From: Edaphochlamys debaryana
Taxonomy: Eukaryota; Chlorophyta; Chlorophyceae; Chlamydomonadales
Assembly: GCA_016858145.1 (NCBI GenBank)
Contig: JAEHOE010000042.1
Location: 124,001 to 188,000 of the forward strand
Length of the DNA stretch: 64,000 nucleotides
Direction: 5' to 3'
Positions 1 through 11,924 of this stretch are shown in pieces (position 1 is the first letter of the stretch; each line of letters starts with the position of its first letter). A program made the translations under genes and the position numbers. A model generated the notes under the pieces. The model was not told the DNA's origin. It searched no databases and saw only the letters and a program-made list of their open reading frames with translations.

Positions 1-140
1 AGTGCAGCCGCGCCTGGGGGGAGATCGAGCGCTGGTTGCTGCGGTCTCGCCCCCTGCCTGGTTCCTGCCGGGCGTCGTCAACGCGTCCCGACCATGGTAT
101 CGTTGACCTCGCTCGGCCCCCGCCCCCCTAACGTGTGCAG

Positions 141-465
141 GTGTTGGTGGACCTAGACATCATGGGGCAGGCCACCTTCTTCGTGGGGTGAGGTGGCGGT
201 GGAGAGGGGAGGCACGGGGGAGCAACGGGGGGCTGGAACGGCACAGGGGTGCGGAAGCTTGCAGGGCAGGCGATTGTTCACTCCCCGGCACCACCGCCGC
301 CAGGTCTGCTCAAACCCCTCCCCCGTTGCCCTCCTCCTCCCCCTCAGGGCCATGGTCTCGCACGTGGCGGTGACGGCCTTCTGGCTGCGCTCCTGCGTGT
401 ACCGACACGACATGCACACGCTGGTGGACGCCGACGGCATCAGCGACTGGCACATGTGGTTCTAG
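141..465 (+). CDS. 3' end of an unidentified protein-coding gene (last two exons)
   Basis: Two exons can be joined. Exon 141-187 follows a clean acceptor (acgtgtgcag) and ends at a GTGAGG donor in phase 2. Exon 348-465 follows ccctcag and ends with TAG at 463-465. The joined peptide starts VLVDLDIMGQATFFVG, continues AMVSHVAVTAFWLRSC and ends GISDWHMWF. The stretch around VSHVAVTAFWL is hydrophobic enough to be a membrane segment. I do not recognise the family and propose no function. The 5' part of the gene lies in or before bases 1-140, where I could not place another exon with confidence. Support is codon-like composition, good splice sites and phase agreement only. Confidence 0.5.
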
Positions 466-1257
466 CCATCATTCTCGACCTTAATCATGGTCATATGCGG
501 ACGTGCATTGCAAGGAGTGCATGAGGGCACGGCGTGCGTTGCTCAAGTGAAGAGGTGCTGAGGAGGGGAGTGCGTCGATGCAGCGTGTGCCGCGGGCGCG
601 CTTGCGTGTGGGCTAGCAGCAGGAATGCAGCGCTCGGTGTGTTGGACTGAGACCCATGCGCAGGGCAGGGCCGAGTGCACCAAGGGGTTGATAAGCGAAG
701 CATCTGACGATTGCGGGTTATTTATGAGATGGTATTCTGCGCGTGATAGTTCCTTTCTTCAACGGAGCCGGTCAGGGCGCGGGGGCGGAGGGGTGCCGCG
801 CAGCGGCTGGGCAAAGCGTGTGGGTTTGGCACGATTTGGCTTGAGCGGTCGGGACAGCAGCCCGCGCCTGAAGCTGCGGTCACTATTCGCAGTCGTCCCT
901 TAGTGCTCATCTAGCTCCAACATGTTGCTCACACGGACCTTGGCCCCTAGCGGCCTGCACCACTCAGCCTCATCCGCGCAAGCATCCACGAGTGCTCGCG
1001 TTGCAAGCGCAGCACCCATCAAGGGCCATGCGCTCAACGCACCCAGGAGCAGGAGCATGATTTGCAGGAACAAGCTCGGCGACGACTTGCTCGATTTCGT
1101 GCAAGGCGAGGCGTGCAAGCGCGCTTCAGGGAGGAATGCTTAAAGGAGGCCCTCAGCACCCTGCTGCATGTCCAGAGAGCCATTATCATAGCTTAAGTTC
1201 GCGCGGCTCGCAACCCTAAGCACGGCCCCTTCCATCTTGCCACTCGTGCTTCTACAG
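466..1257. other. Intergenic stretch, possible 5' exons of the SDR gene
   Basis: No gene is firmly supported here. Two opposite reading frames overlap at about 900-1143. The + frame from ATG 922 is rich in Ser, Ala, Thr and Arg, like a chloroplast transit peptide, and could be the first exon of the SDR-like gene downstream, but I found no donor whose phase clearly fits the exon that begins at 1258. The - frame (1118-900) has a Leu-rich hydrophobic N-terminus resembling a signal peptide. The two readings cannot both be right, and composition does not decide between them. Confidence 0.3.
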
Positions 1258-1268
1258 CGGGACCCAAA

Positions 1269-3509
1269 ATGCGCAAGTGGTATGGAGCAGGAGAGCGGCC
1301 GACTGACGGCGGGCCGGCACCACAGGTGCGTGCCTGGTGGGAGCGGGGCGACGGGTATGCAGGGGGTCGGCACCAGTCGGCACGTCGTGGCGCCGGCCTC
1401 CCCGCAGGCTCCCTGCACGAGTCTCCGCGGGCCCCGGTGCACTCCATACTGCATTGATGACCAGCGAGAACTCTTGCCTCAACGCCGCTGTGGCTCTGCA
1501 GGGTCAGGAGGAAGAGGAGCCTGAGGCGGGGGACGTGGTGGTGGTCACAGCCGGTGCGTTTGCGCTTGACTGGACAGCGAAGGAGCAAGAGGGGGCGGAA
1601 GGCGGGAGCCGCGGAGAGCCGGCCTAGGAACCGCGCGCAAAGGTATAGATATGAAGTTGCATCGGAGTCAGTACCCGCTTAAAGGAGACTGCATGGGGTT
1701 GGGGACCCCGAATGGCAGGTGCTCCAGACCCGTTCACACAGCCGCCCGTTCCCTCCCTGCAGCGGACAGCCCTGTGGGAGAGCAGGTGGCTCTACAGCTC
1801 ATCCTCGCGAGGTGCGTTGCCACGGCTGAGGGGCACTACATCCCTGACAGCTCTAAACCAACATGCCGCTACAGCCGGTTGCGCCAGAGGGCCCGGCTCG
1901 CTCCAGCCCGCTCCGCCCGATTTGCATGCGTGCTCCCTCCGCCTTACCCGCAGGCAGCAGCTACGACTAGCGGTGCGCGACGTGGTGGCCACCAAGACCG
2001 CCTACGGGCCCTACGCCACGCCCGTTCCCACGGACGCGGTGGCGTCGGCTCGGGCGCTGCGGAGCTGCAAGGCGCTGGTGAGTCTGCTGCACCCTAGCGG
2101 CATCCCGCACTCGCTGACAACAACAACCCTCCCTGCAACTGCGCTTAACCGTGTCGTATCCTTGAGGCTGACTTACTGACGGGATTTCCAGGACTCAAAA
2201 TGGCCTGCCACCCCACGTCACCTCAGGTGGTCTGCGGGCGGCCGGCGCGGGGGTTGCTGGAGACGGCGGCGGCGGCCCGGGTGGGGCACGTGGTGCTCCT
2301 ATCCGGGGCTGCAGGTGCGCTGTGGGCTGTGCTTGAGCGTGGCTACAAAGGGCGGTGACTCCTTGAAAGAGTGTGTCGGCGCGCGGTGCTGCAGTCCTGG
2401 GCAGCTGTAGATCTGTGGGGCTGCTCAGTTGCTGTGGAGGGCGGTCTCGTGGCCATCTGCTGTGCAGGCGGGGAGGGGGAGGCACGGAGTTGGCCCGCCC
2501 GCCCAGGGGGTGGGCGAGCGAGAAGCGGAAAAAGGAGGTCGAAAGAAAGCGATGAGCAGCCTGTGTTGGGCTGGAACGATGGAGTGACGCCGACTCTAGG
2601 TGAGCACGACGACGCGGGGGCTTGCCCCCAAGACAAGAGGTGCTTCTGCACACATCTGACAGCCCCCCCGTCCTCTGGCCCACAGGCAGCAACGGCGGCG
2701 GCGGCTTCTCCCTCGGGGGCCTGTTCGGCGGTGGCGAGGCGGCACGGGAGCTCCGGGACCTGGGCGACGCGGCCGCGGAGGCGGCAGTGCGGGCCTCGGG
2801 GCTACCGTACACCATTGTTCAGGTATGCACTCCGGGGTTCGTCACGTGTTCGCGCCCCCGACAGTCTCGGTGATCCGGGGTAGGGCGCGCCACAACCCGC
2901 CACCCAATACCATCCTCTGGGTCTGCGTCTGCCCTGTGGTCCCCAGGTGTCTGCCCTGACGGACCGCAGCGGCGGCGGCGGCGGGGCGGTGAGCCGCGAG
3001 GCCCTGGGCGCGCTGGCTGCAGCGGTAGTGGACCTGGTGCCCGCGCGGGGACGCACGCTGCAGGCAGCCAAGGTGGGCAGTATGGGTTGGGATTGGGGTG
3101 AGGGTTGGAGTTGGGCACGGGCGCGGGCAAAGGCGCTGGGGTAGGGTATAAGGAGTGCAGTGGAGTGCGCCCTTCTTGACAGGCCTAAATGTCCCTGGCG
3201 GCGACGGATGGAGTGCGTACCAGGGATGCCGGGTCTCACGGCGGGGGCGAGGCGTCACCGGTATGAAAGAGAGCTTCATCGTGCACGCCTGGAATGGACC
3301 ACGCTCGCACACGTGTAGTGTGAGCCCAAAGCCTTGTGTCTGCAACCCGACTGCAAGCCTTGTGTCGATACCATTAACCCGATGCGGCCTGCCCCCTTCA
3401 ATGCTTGCAGGCTGCTCCGGCGGTGCCTGCCAGCGGCAACACGGAGGCGGTGGAGAAGCAGGCGGAGGAAGTGGCAGCCAAGGTGGCGGCGGCCGGGGAG
3501 GACTCGTAG
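1269..3509 (+). CDS. NAD(P)-binding atypical short-chain dehydrogenase/reductase-like protein
   Basis: Eight exons join in phase: 1269-1325, 1502-1553, 1763-1811, 1954-2077, 2227-2314, 2686-2822, 2947-3072 and 3411-3509 (TAG 3507-3509). They encode 243 residues. The Rossmann start is visible as GDVVVVTADSPVGEQVALQL, a variant of the TGAxGxxG dinucleotide loop with Ser-Pro as in NmrA/HCF173-type proteins, followed by QLRLAVRDV. Later come GHVVLLSGAAG (the strand ending in the active-site region of this fold) and SGLPYTIVQVSALTD, which matches the LxxTIVRP strand of atypical SDRs. The C-terminus is an Ala/Glu-rich helix ending AAAGEDS. No Tyr-x-x-x-Lys catalytic pair is evident, so a cofactor-binding or RNA/assembly role is as likely as catalysis. 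The first exon has a splice acceptor just upstream (1251-1257), so the true start, possibly with a plastid transit peptide, may lie further 5'. The substrate is unknown. Confidence 0.72.
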
Positions 3510-5445
3510 ATCTCATCCTCTATTGTACTGGCCCAAAGTCTGAGATACGGAGCTTGCGGGAGCCCACAGACGCGCAAGTGCGGCGCTAGAGGTTGGGCTC
3601 GCATGTGAAGCGTCATCAAGCTGAGACATACGGTGGCATGTGTCCCTGTTTTGCCTAACCCCGCGTCTTCTGGGCTCAGCACGCGCCTTCGGGCTTTTTG
3701 CTCACTGGCCCCGCGTCACGGTTTTGGCTCCGTCGTGTCTTCCACGCCGGCTTTGTTTGCTCGAAGACGGCTTGGTCGACCCTTCTATTACTTCTTCGGA
3801 GACGTGCGTTGACCAGGCTTGACCTGTGCACTGCCACGACTGGCCCAGGGGAAGGCTGCTCGCAGTTGTGGTGAACTCGAACGAACCGCAGAGAGGAGGC
3901 CGGACGGCTCCGCACACGTGAGAGCATGAGAGACGAGGAGTGAGCACGATGAGGGTGGCATATTGTTGAGACCTTGAGGCCCAACCGACACTGGCCTGGC
4001 CAGCTGGCCGTGAAGTGGTCGGGGTGTGGTAGGGCAGTTTGCAAGGGGGGCGGGTCGCCTGCATGGCCTTGGGCGCTTGGAATGGGCGCTCGGCTATGCG
4101 CACTTTCGGCAAGCTGGAGGCGTGGGCGTTTGTGACACAAGCCGCACAGACCTGTGGTAGAAGTGTGGAGGGGCCAGGGGGGATTGCGGATGGGATGGCT
4201 TCGTAGCTCTTGTGCGTCGACAGCTGGTGCAGCTGTTGTTGAGGGCATAGCCCACGCTAATTGCACATGCTATAAGGCTTTCCATCAAGACACTTAGCGG
4301 TACGCGTGGACAATGTAGTCGATCATGCTGCTGAGCACGGCTATGCTATACCGGCGATGCTTTGCTAGACCATTAACTGCTAGCAGGCCAGACAGGCCTA
4401 ATGGAGTCAGCACTTTCCTGAGCCGCTTGAAGGAGAGAGAGGTGAGAAGCGTGGTGGGAGCTGGCCGTGGAGCGTGGTGGACTCAACCAGCAGCAGCCTA
4501 CACACTGCAAACCACTGAGCTGCGCAGCAGTCCGGGCTTGCCCCCCTTTGTTTTGGGAGTGGGACTTGGGGTTGGGTGTGCATGGCCGGTGGGTCGCCGG
4601 TGGGTCGCGGGCGGCGCAGGGGGCTGCGGGGGGAGGGAGGCCGCGTGGCCGCGGCTCGGCACGTGCACCCCGCCGCGCTGCCTGCCTGCCTAATGCAGCA
4701 TGCGTGGCACGCGCGGCTGGTCGCAGGCGCTCTAGAGTGCCTCGGGAAGGCGCGGCAAACGCAGCAAACGGAGCGCCCGCGTCGCTCGCCAGGGCTTCCG
4801 GCGGCCCTTGCGTTCTGCCCCTTGGTTCAGTCCGCACTCTGCTTCTACGCTGTCATACTATTGCCGATCCACCAACGCGGCACGCTGCGACGTGACCGAG
4901 CGGAGTCTGGGGCAAGCCAACCTGCTCTGCTGGAATCGATTACTATGGCATGGACAGGAAGGTGACAGGAGCCAGCTTGCAGGCAGGGCGGCAGGCAGGC
5001 CCTTCAGTCAGGAGGCTCGATGCTTCCAGGGGCAGGGGCAGGGGGTTCTGTGCTCGCAGGGGCCGTGCAGCGGAGTCCGGACGACGACGGGGGATGGGGG
5101 GGTGATGAGCACGGCGAAAGTCTAGAGCCGGGTCGTGCGGCGAGCCACTCGGGCGATGGCAGTGAGCAGGCGATGGCGACCTGCGCGGCAGAAGGGCACT
5201 CTGGGCAAGCGTGATGGCCGTACGGACGGCACACAGTTGGGCCGGCATGGCCGGGAAGGACCGGCGGGGGTGGGGCGGGGGTGGAAAGCGGCGGGTTACG
5301 GCGTGTCGGCTTCGGAGACATGGAAGTCGAACGCAGCCCGGGCTAATGATGCATAACACGCCTTCGCTGCTGCGCCAGTCGCCGTGAACATAGCCAACTT
5401 CTGTGAGCTCTGACCCCGCTATTTCTGCCTCGGGCAGAACTTGAA
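3510..5445. other. Intergenic stretch between the SDR and RanGAP genes
   Basis: I see no convincing exon in this 1.9-kb stretch. It must hold the 3' UTR of the SDR-like gene and the 5' region of RanGAP. Its one recognisable element is a dispersed repeat at about 4509-4925 that recurs at 43187-43640. Open frames here lack splice logic and family resemblance. Confidence 0.5.
4509..4925 (+). repeat. Dispersed repeat R1, copy A
   Basis: This segment resembles 43187-43640 in the same orientation. Shared landmarks in order are: cactgagctgcgcagcag; a G-rich block gggtcgccgg...gggggagggaggccgcg; gcacgtgcacccc; gcgcggctggtcgc; and finally gcgacgtgaccg...ggggcaagccaac. The copies are diverged and carry small indels, as expected of an old interspersed element. 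No transposase or reverse-transcriptase reading frame is visible, and I could not define terminal inverted repeats or target-site duplications. Confidence 0.65.
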
Positions 5446-8400
5446 ATGTGGTCGCTGACGGCGGCTCAGCGCGAGGATGTCGTTCAGCGCTTGGTGGCTA
5501 GCATCTGTGCACTAGCACACGCTCGCGGACAAGAGATTACCGCTGAGGTGCGTGGTGCAGAAGGCGCGAAAGTGCCGCAGATCGACGGCAGTGAGCTTGG
5601 AGCTGCCCGGAACTGAGTTGGCCAAGCCCACAAGCGCTTTGTGAAGTGCGATGGAGCTTGCGAGGGTACTGAGGAGAAGGCCTGGGCCCGATGGACTCCA
5701 CATGTGCGCAGGTCGCTGAAGCGGTGGCATCTGGCGTGGAGAAGAAGGCCTACACGGCCGCAGAGGTCGCTGCACGGACCACGACGGGCAGTCGCCCGCT
5801 GGCGGAGACGACCTCCAACTACGCGCGGTGCGGCGCATTGACAGCTGGCTGGCAGCGTCTAGGTCTTCCCCTCGAGCAGGCTTGCAGCAGCAGGAGGGCT
5901 GTATCAAGGAGGCTACGACGGACAAGCCAGGCGATAACCCCTGCCACCTCCTAGTCCTTCCTGTTACCTTGGCTCCCCACGCAACCGCCCCCCCCTCCCC
6001 CCCCAAACGCGCCACAAGCCGCGTCCGCGCCGCCCTGTCTGCCCAGCCGCGCTCACAGACCTCATCCGTGTTGTGCAATCTATCCTCTTACTATGCACGT
6101 TTGGGCCCATCGCAGCAAGCTCGGTGAGCTCGCCATCCAGGCCGTCAAGGATGGCTGCCAGCTGGAGGGCGCTCCTGTCGTAGGAGCGAGCGGGAAGGTC
6201 GAGGTGAGGCCAGCCTCGCAAGAGCTTTCTTGCTTCGCCGGTTACTTATCAGGGACGCCGGCTCCAGAGTTTGCGACGGACAGTGGTGGTTGAGGTTGCC
6301 TACCCGGGGGAGTCCTGGGGTCCCCTGTCCCCCATCTGACTACACGGCATACACGGCGGCTATGATGAGCCTAGTACTGCGCAAGGGCTCTGATCCCACA
6401 CTAAATGCGTGTCTGTGTGGGGACTCGCTGACGAGAGCACGCACCTGGCTGAGCCGCCTCGACCACAACTGCCACACCGGAGCACGCTTTGCATCACATC
6501 GACCCCCTCTGCACCCTCGCAGCCCACGCTTTTGTCCCCGTACGCATGCCTGCACTTGGCTCACGAGCACGGAGAAGCTGTAGGGTACGGCTGGGTACCG
6601 CCTCGGCCTCGGTGTACTACTGCGCCTGCTGCTGAGCTGTGCCCGCCGCCCTGCCCTCCCTGCAGCACATCGACCTGCACGGCTCCCGCGACTTCCTCAC
6701 GGCGGAGTCCACCGAGGCCCTGCTGGCACCCATGCTGGCGCCGGAGAGCAGCGTCACCAAGGCAAGCAGAGGGGGGCGGGCAGCAGGAGCAGTCCCTGCC
6801 GGGCGCCCCTGGCGCTGGTGGACCCCGCATGGCGCTGGGCGCATTTCATTCGTCCCTCGAAGTTTGTTGCAGTTCAGAGCCGGCAAGAGTCACCGTACCA
6901 TACCTTCCTCGCCCCCCTCGCTGTCCCGCGCAGATCCGCTTCAGCACCAAGTCCTTCGGCCGTGACGCCGCTGCGGTGGCGGCGCGCGCCATCGGCTGTG
7001 TGGCGTCCATCCTGCGGGAGGCGGACATCTCGGACGTGATCGCCGGCCGACCGGTGGGGCCTCGGCCGCTTGGGAGCAGGGGCATAGGCGTAGGCGTGAT
7101 TCGCCGCGGGCAGCCAGGGCCCTGGCAGGCCCTGCCTCGGCCATGTGTGTTCTCTGCAGCCCGGACTCGGACCAGGAGCTCCGCACCCACCCTGCATTCG
7201 CGCATCTGCTTGGTCTTGCTCTCGACCCTGCCATCTACAGGTTTGCTATTGCCTTTGACCCTGTCACGCTACTCCTTAGACGTGCTATGCTGTGCTGAGC
7301 CTGTCGCCGCACACCGCAGGAGGACGAGGCGCTGGACGCGCTGCGGGTGCTGAGCTCGGCTCTGGCGGGCGCGCCCGGGCTCACGGTGCTCAACCTCAGC
7401 GACAACGCGCTCGGGGAGAAGGGCGTGCGGGCGTGCGAGGCCGTGCTGGCCGGCCAGGTGGGGCGGGCGCGATTAGGCGGTGCAGCTGGTGCAGACCTTC
7501 CGTCGGGCATTTACGGAACCATGTGTTGGGAAGGGTTCAAACTAGTTGCCCGGGCGTAGTTTGGATTGCTGAAGGGCTTTGTCTTCTCATGTCCCTCCTA
7601 CAGGCCCCGATTGAGTCCCTGTCGCTTCAAAACGTCGGTCTGTCGGTGCACGCCTGCCGGGCGACCGCGGAGCTTCTAGCAGGGGACAAGGTGCGTCGGG
7701 AGACCCGAGCAATGTGTCGCCTACCTGGCGCCCTCGACCACAGGGAGGCCTTCAGTGCAGTAGACCGGTGCGCGCGGCGTGCAGCGGGCAGCGTGAAGAC
7801 TTCAACCAGGGTTCTGTCGCCCCTGGCCCCCACAGGCCGGCTCCCTAAAGCGGCTCCAGCTGTTCAACAACATGAGCGGGGACGAGGGCGCCGCCCACAT
7901 CGCGTCGCTCCTGGCCCGGGCGCCCAAGCTGGAGGTGAGCCTTTCCTCCTGTGCCTGTGCCTGTGCCTCTGCCCGCACGGCCGCCGGTGCCGGGGTGCAC
8001 GTGCTTCCAAGGATTCCCCCCCGATGGAGTCATGCCCTCAGCACTCCGGACTCGGCACCCGTTGCGTTGGCCCTTGCCACGGTGTCTTGGCGAAAAACTG
8101 GTGTGTGGTGTGTGCCTTGCCCTTCCGCCGCCGCCGCCCAGGACCTCCGCTTCGCCTCGTCCCGCGTGGGCCCAGCTGGAGGCATCGCGCTCGCCAAGTC
8201 GCTCAGTGCAGGTGGGTCGGGGCGGGCTAGTCAAGGCAGCCTCGGCCCTGCTCCAAAAACTCACCACCCTTCTTGGCCCCCCGCCCCCCAATCATGCCCG
8301 CGCCTGACCCATGTGCTAACCCGCTCCCTCCTGCCTTTCAGGCCACTGCCCGGTTCATGGTACTAACCCTTCCTGCACGACACGCACCGCCCTTTCTTGC

Positions 8401-10196
8401 GTACCGTGCAGGCCACTGCCTGGTGAAGCTGGACCTCTCAGACAACCCGCTGACCTCGGAGGTGGCAGCCGAGCTGGCGAAGGCGCTCGCGCACCAGCCC
8501 CGCCTGTCCATCCTCAACCTCAATGACACCAGCCTGGGCCCGGACGGCGTGGTCACGCTCTGCCAGGTGCGGGCCTGTTCCTAATTGCTGTTCCTCTAGC
8601 CTGCCCGGCCTTCGTGGAACTCTTCGTGTCGGCCCGGTTCCGCCTGGCTCGGCTCTGAATTGGGGGGATGAGGCTCTCGTCCAACCAGCGTCTGTGTATC
8701 TTCAAAGCCGCTACCCCCTACCCCCAGGGCCTGCTGACGTCCTACGGGGCGACGGACAACAAGCCTGCGCACCAACTCACGGAGCTGGGCCTGGCGCTGA
8801 ACGAGGTGGACCCAGCGGCGGCCAAGGTGGGCGGAGGGCGTGGCCGCGGGGTGCGGGATTGGGGATGGAGGTGTGGTGTGGAGAGGCGGAGCAGGCTAAA
8901 ATTGAGGAGGACTGCAGGGGAGAGGGTGGGCTGCGGAGGGGCTTTGCGGAGACAGCTGGAGTCTTGCGGCCACGCAGCACGAATCATGCCCGCTTGTCCT
9001 GTTTCTCCGAGCAACCTGCAAGCTCACCCTGCTCGTTTCCTCGTCTTGCCTTCTCCGCATGTTAGGCGGTGGCGGCTCTGGTGGCGGCCCACGCCGGCAC
9101 GCTGCGCTCCCTCAACCTCCGCGAGAACGAGCTGGCGGACCGGGGCGCGGTCACCATCGCGCGGGCGCTGGCGGCGGTGAAGGCCCCCGTCACCGTCGAC
9201 CTCGTGGGCAACCAGGTGCGTGGGGTGTCTTACGTTGCTGTACGGTGCACGGCGGTGCGGTATGGTGGTGCCGTACGGTATGGTGGTGCCGTACGGTACG
9301 ACGGGACGGGGTGGTGCTATGTATGGCGTGCACCCCCGCGCCGGTCATGGCGTCTAGGGGGTCTGTTGGCGAGAGGGCAGGACCCTCGTGGGCAGGTGGG
9401 CCCGACCCGCCGCACCGGTTGCTTTGCCCGTACACCCCCGACCCAGATCAGTCTCATCACGGCCAGAAAGGCCTGACTGCGCCCTCCTCGGCTTTGCAAC
9501 GGCCTCACAACTGCACCTTCGCGTGTCTGGCAGCGGTACCCCAGCACCAATCCTCTGGCCCTGCCACCACACCCGTTACCCCCTGCCCCTCCCTCATCCT
9601 CCCTCCATCCCCACCTCCCACGCCCCACCCCCCGACCCAGATCAAGCGCGTGGGCGTGGTGGCGGTCGCCAAGGCCGTGGCGCCCAAGGCCTCCCTGGAG
9701 CTCCTGGCGCTGGACGAGAACTTCATCAGCGAGGAGGGTGAGCGGAGTGGGGTGGGGGCTGAGGGCGGGGGTTAATGAGGGAGAGCGGGGTTACGCCAGT
9801 GAGCAGCGTGTCAGCCGGGGAGGAGGGGAGGAGGAGGGCATGGGAAGGGTGGGAAAGGGCGAGAGGGGAGGCGAGGGAGCGGAGGTCAAGCGGACTTTGG
9901 TCAGGGAAGGAGGAGGGACCGAGGGCATACAGTTAACATGCTTTCTGGGGGGAGTGCGATGCAGCAAGCACCCAAGTGGCGAGGGTGGCCACTGGTTTGA
10001 GCCTCACCGCGGTACCCTGCCCTGCCGTACTCCAGGCATGGACGAGCTGCGGTCGGTCATGGCGGCCGCCGGCAAGGCCGCCGCCCTGGGCCCCCTGGAC
10101 GAGAACATGGAGGAGGATGACGAGGAGGATGACGAGGACGAGGACGATGGGGAGGACTACGGCCTGGGTGCGGCCCTGCAGCGCCTCGGGGTTTGA
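5446..10196 (+). CDS. RanGAP1: Ran GTPase-activating protein, plant type (WPP-like domain + LRRs + acidic tail)
   Basis: Stimulates GTP hydrolysis by Ran on the cytoplasmic side of the nuclear pore. Fourteen exons join in phase: 5446-5547, 5712-5827, 6116-6203, 6666-6761, 6934-7053, 7320-7457, 7604-7690, 7836-7934, 8142-8211, 8412-8566, 8728-8826, 9066-9215, 9641-9737 and 10036-10196 (TGA 10194-10196). They give 525 residues, close to the ~535 of land-plant RanGAP1. Residues 1-102 resemble the WPP nuclear-envelope targeting domain, but the signature reads MWSLTAAQRE rather than WPP. RFSTKSFG (~136) and ADISDVIAGRPEDEAL (~160-176) are RanGAP-specific. LRRs run ~175-470 with LNLSDNALGEKG and LQLFNNMSGDEGA, the latter covering the Asn region needed for GAP activity in this family. 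LDENFISEEGMDEL and GPLDEN precede an acidic run at ~494-513. The intron after 6761 has a GC donor. ATG 5446 is the first in-frame Met, but an acceptor at 5431-5437 leaves open an upstream exon. Confidence 0.92.
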
Positions 10197-10861
10197 AAGG
10201 GATATGACTGTGTAAGGATTTCTGTCCGGGTGCTGCCCCTTTGGCAGCGCCTGAGAGTGATGGAGAGGGGAATGAGTCGGGCTTCACTTGGAATGGAAGG
10301 CGTGGGGCGGGCCCCGAAGGGTACGTGGCAGTAGGGGTGCGGCCTCGTGCTAGGCTGGGCTGGGCCGTGGTGTGAAGGCCTCGGGAACCTGCGTGAGAAA
10401 AAGTGCAGGGTGTCAAATGGAGAGCTGAGCGGAGGCTAGTGAGGAGACCCAGGGAGGGTGCTGTTGGAGCACTGTGCCGGGGAGTGAGAACAGGTGTGCG
10501 GGATGCGGCGGAGCTGGGATGGCAGGGTGCGTGGACCCTCTGCAGGGTCGGAACGTGCAGTCTGAAGCTGCAAGGTGCAACGAACGCAGGACTGTGTCAG
10601 GTGTACAATTGGGTGGCTTTCCTACGCGTGTCAAGGGAGATCTTGACTGGGCCCAAGCGGAACACACACGTGATCACCTACAGAAGGCGAACGGAGGAGC
10701 GCTGAGTCTGAGAGGTGTTTCTGGAAGGCAATAGACCTAATGAGTGGTGCTGGGTACTGACTACTTTGTCGAGATAAGGAGCCTCCAAGGGTGACTACCG
10801 TGTCGGTCAACCGACCGCTTTCGCCTGTGAAGGCACGACAAGACGTCAAGTCTTGGATAAC

Positions 10862-10866
10862 TGTAA
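10862..10866 (+). promoter_or_regulatory. Candidate polyadenylation signal TGTAA for RanGAP
   Basis: TGTAA is the usual volvocine polyadenylation element. This copy would give a 3' UTR of roughly 670 bases. A nearer copy at 10211-10215 would give an unusually short one. The choice between them is inference. Confidence 0.35.
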
Positions 10867-11116
10867 AGCTGTGGCGGAAAGGCTCGCCGCCTACGTGCAC
10901 CCCTCCCCTCCACCATCAACCCCTCTCCACCACCAGCCAATCTGCACGCTGCGTTAGGGCTTAGGGCTGGACTTGAGGCCACGCAACCGCGAGGAAAAGG
11001 TGCCCCGAAGTCTGGGGACTATGGGGACATGAGCCTGGGCCCTGGGGCTTCGCCTCCCACAACGCCGGGGTTATGGACCTATTGCGCAGTGCGAAGCTCA
11101 TAACCACGCGCACGCC

Positions 11117-11121
11117 TTACA
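11117..11121 (-). promoter_or_regulatory. Candidate polyadenylation signal TGTAA for the chromate transporter
   Basis: TTACA on the + strand reads TGTAA on the - strand, about 800 bases past the stop codon of the chromate transporter gene. Short motifs of this kind also occur by chance. Confidence 0.35.
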
Positions 11122-11924
11122 ATAATTCAGTTTACGGATACGAGGGTTACGAGCCCTCGTGCACGCCTCTCGAGACTCCAGTCCAGGGATATAGACCCAC
11201 AGTGTGAGGGGCCCCCTCGAGCGACACAGAAGGCCCGAGAGTCATGGGGCTGCCCTCACACGAGTGCCACCACCAACCGCTCTGCAGTCACCATGCCGTA
11301 AGCCATGTCAGCAGGTCCGGCAAGTCCTTCCCAACGGCAATGCCTCGCAGCATCCACCAACCAACGTCCCAGCAATGTCATTAATCGCGCTGCCCGCAGG
11401 CGGCCCAAAGGGCCGTCAGCAGTGCAGTCTTGAGTGCAGTCTCCAATTGTCCAAGCCAGTTCACAGGCAGGCTGTCACAGCCGCCCTCACTAGAAGACCC
11501 CGTACAGAAGGGCCTGTACAGCTGTACTGCACGTCCGAAACGATGTCACAAAACGGTACCGGTGTTCGTGCACACACGCCTTGTCACTCTTCACTCGACC
11601 ACTCACACTCGCTTGGGGTCTTGGGATTTCGTTCTGGTCCACATGTGCTGGTTCAATGAAATGACTTGGGCGTCAAGCTACTTCTCGTCACAGCCTGCTC
11701 TTGTCTCAGAGCCCGACTCAGCGCCCTTTGAAGAGGCACCGCGGCATCCGTTGCCCCCCCCCCCCCTTCCGTTTTGACATCCGTTACGCCCCTGGACTCG
11801 GGCGCTACATGGAGAGGGCTTTTGCCCCCTCGGGAGAAGCCCCCTCGTGAGACGTCTCCTTCAGAATATCAGCTTCATGCGATGTCCTGTACAGCAGACC
11901 TGCCGCCATTGGCGCCTGAGCCAG

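Larger units (their letters stand above)
10197..11924. other. Convergent 3' intergenic region (RanGAP / chromate transporter)
   Basis: The two flanking genes converge here, so the stretch should be two 3' UTRs. It contains a TGTAA at 10211-10215 and another at 10862-10866 on the + strand, and TTACA (TGTAA on the - strand) at 11117-11121. I found no further exon with splice support. Confidence 0.5.

Noticed and set aside
900..1118. 72-codon - strand frame with hydrophobic N-terminus
   Set aside because: Looks like a signal peptide but overlaps a + strand frame of transit-peptide type, is short, and has no further support.
2195..2815. 206-codon - strand frame
   Set aside because: It overlaps exons and introns of the SDR-like gene, whose + strand exons join in phase and show family motifs.
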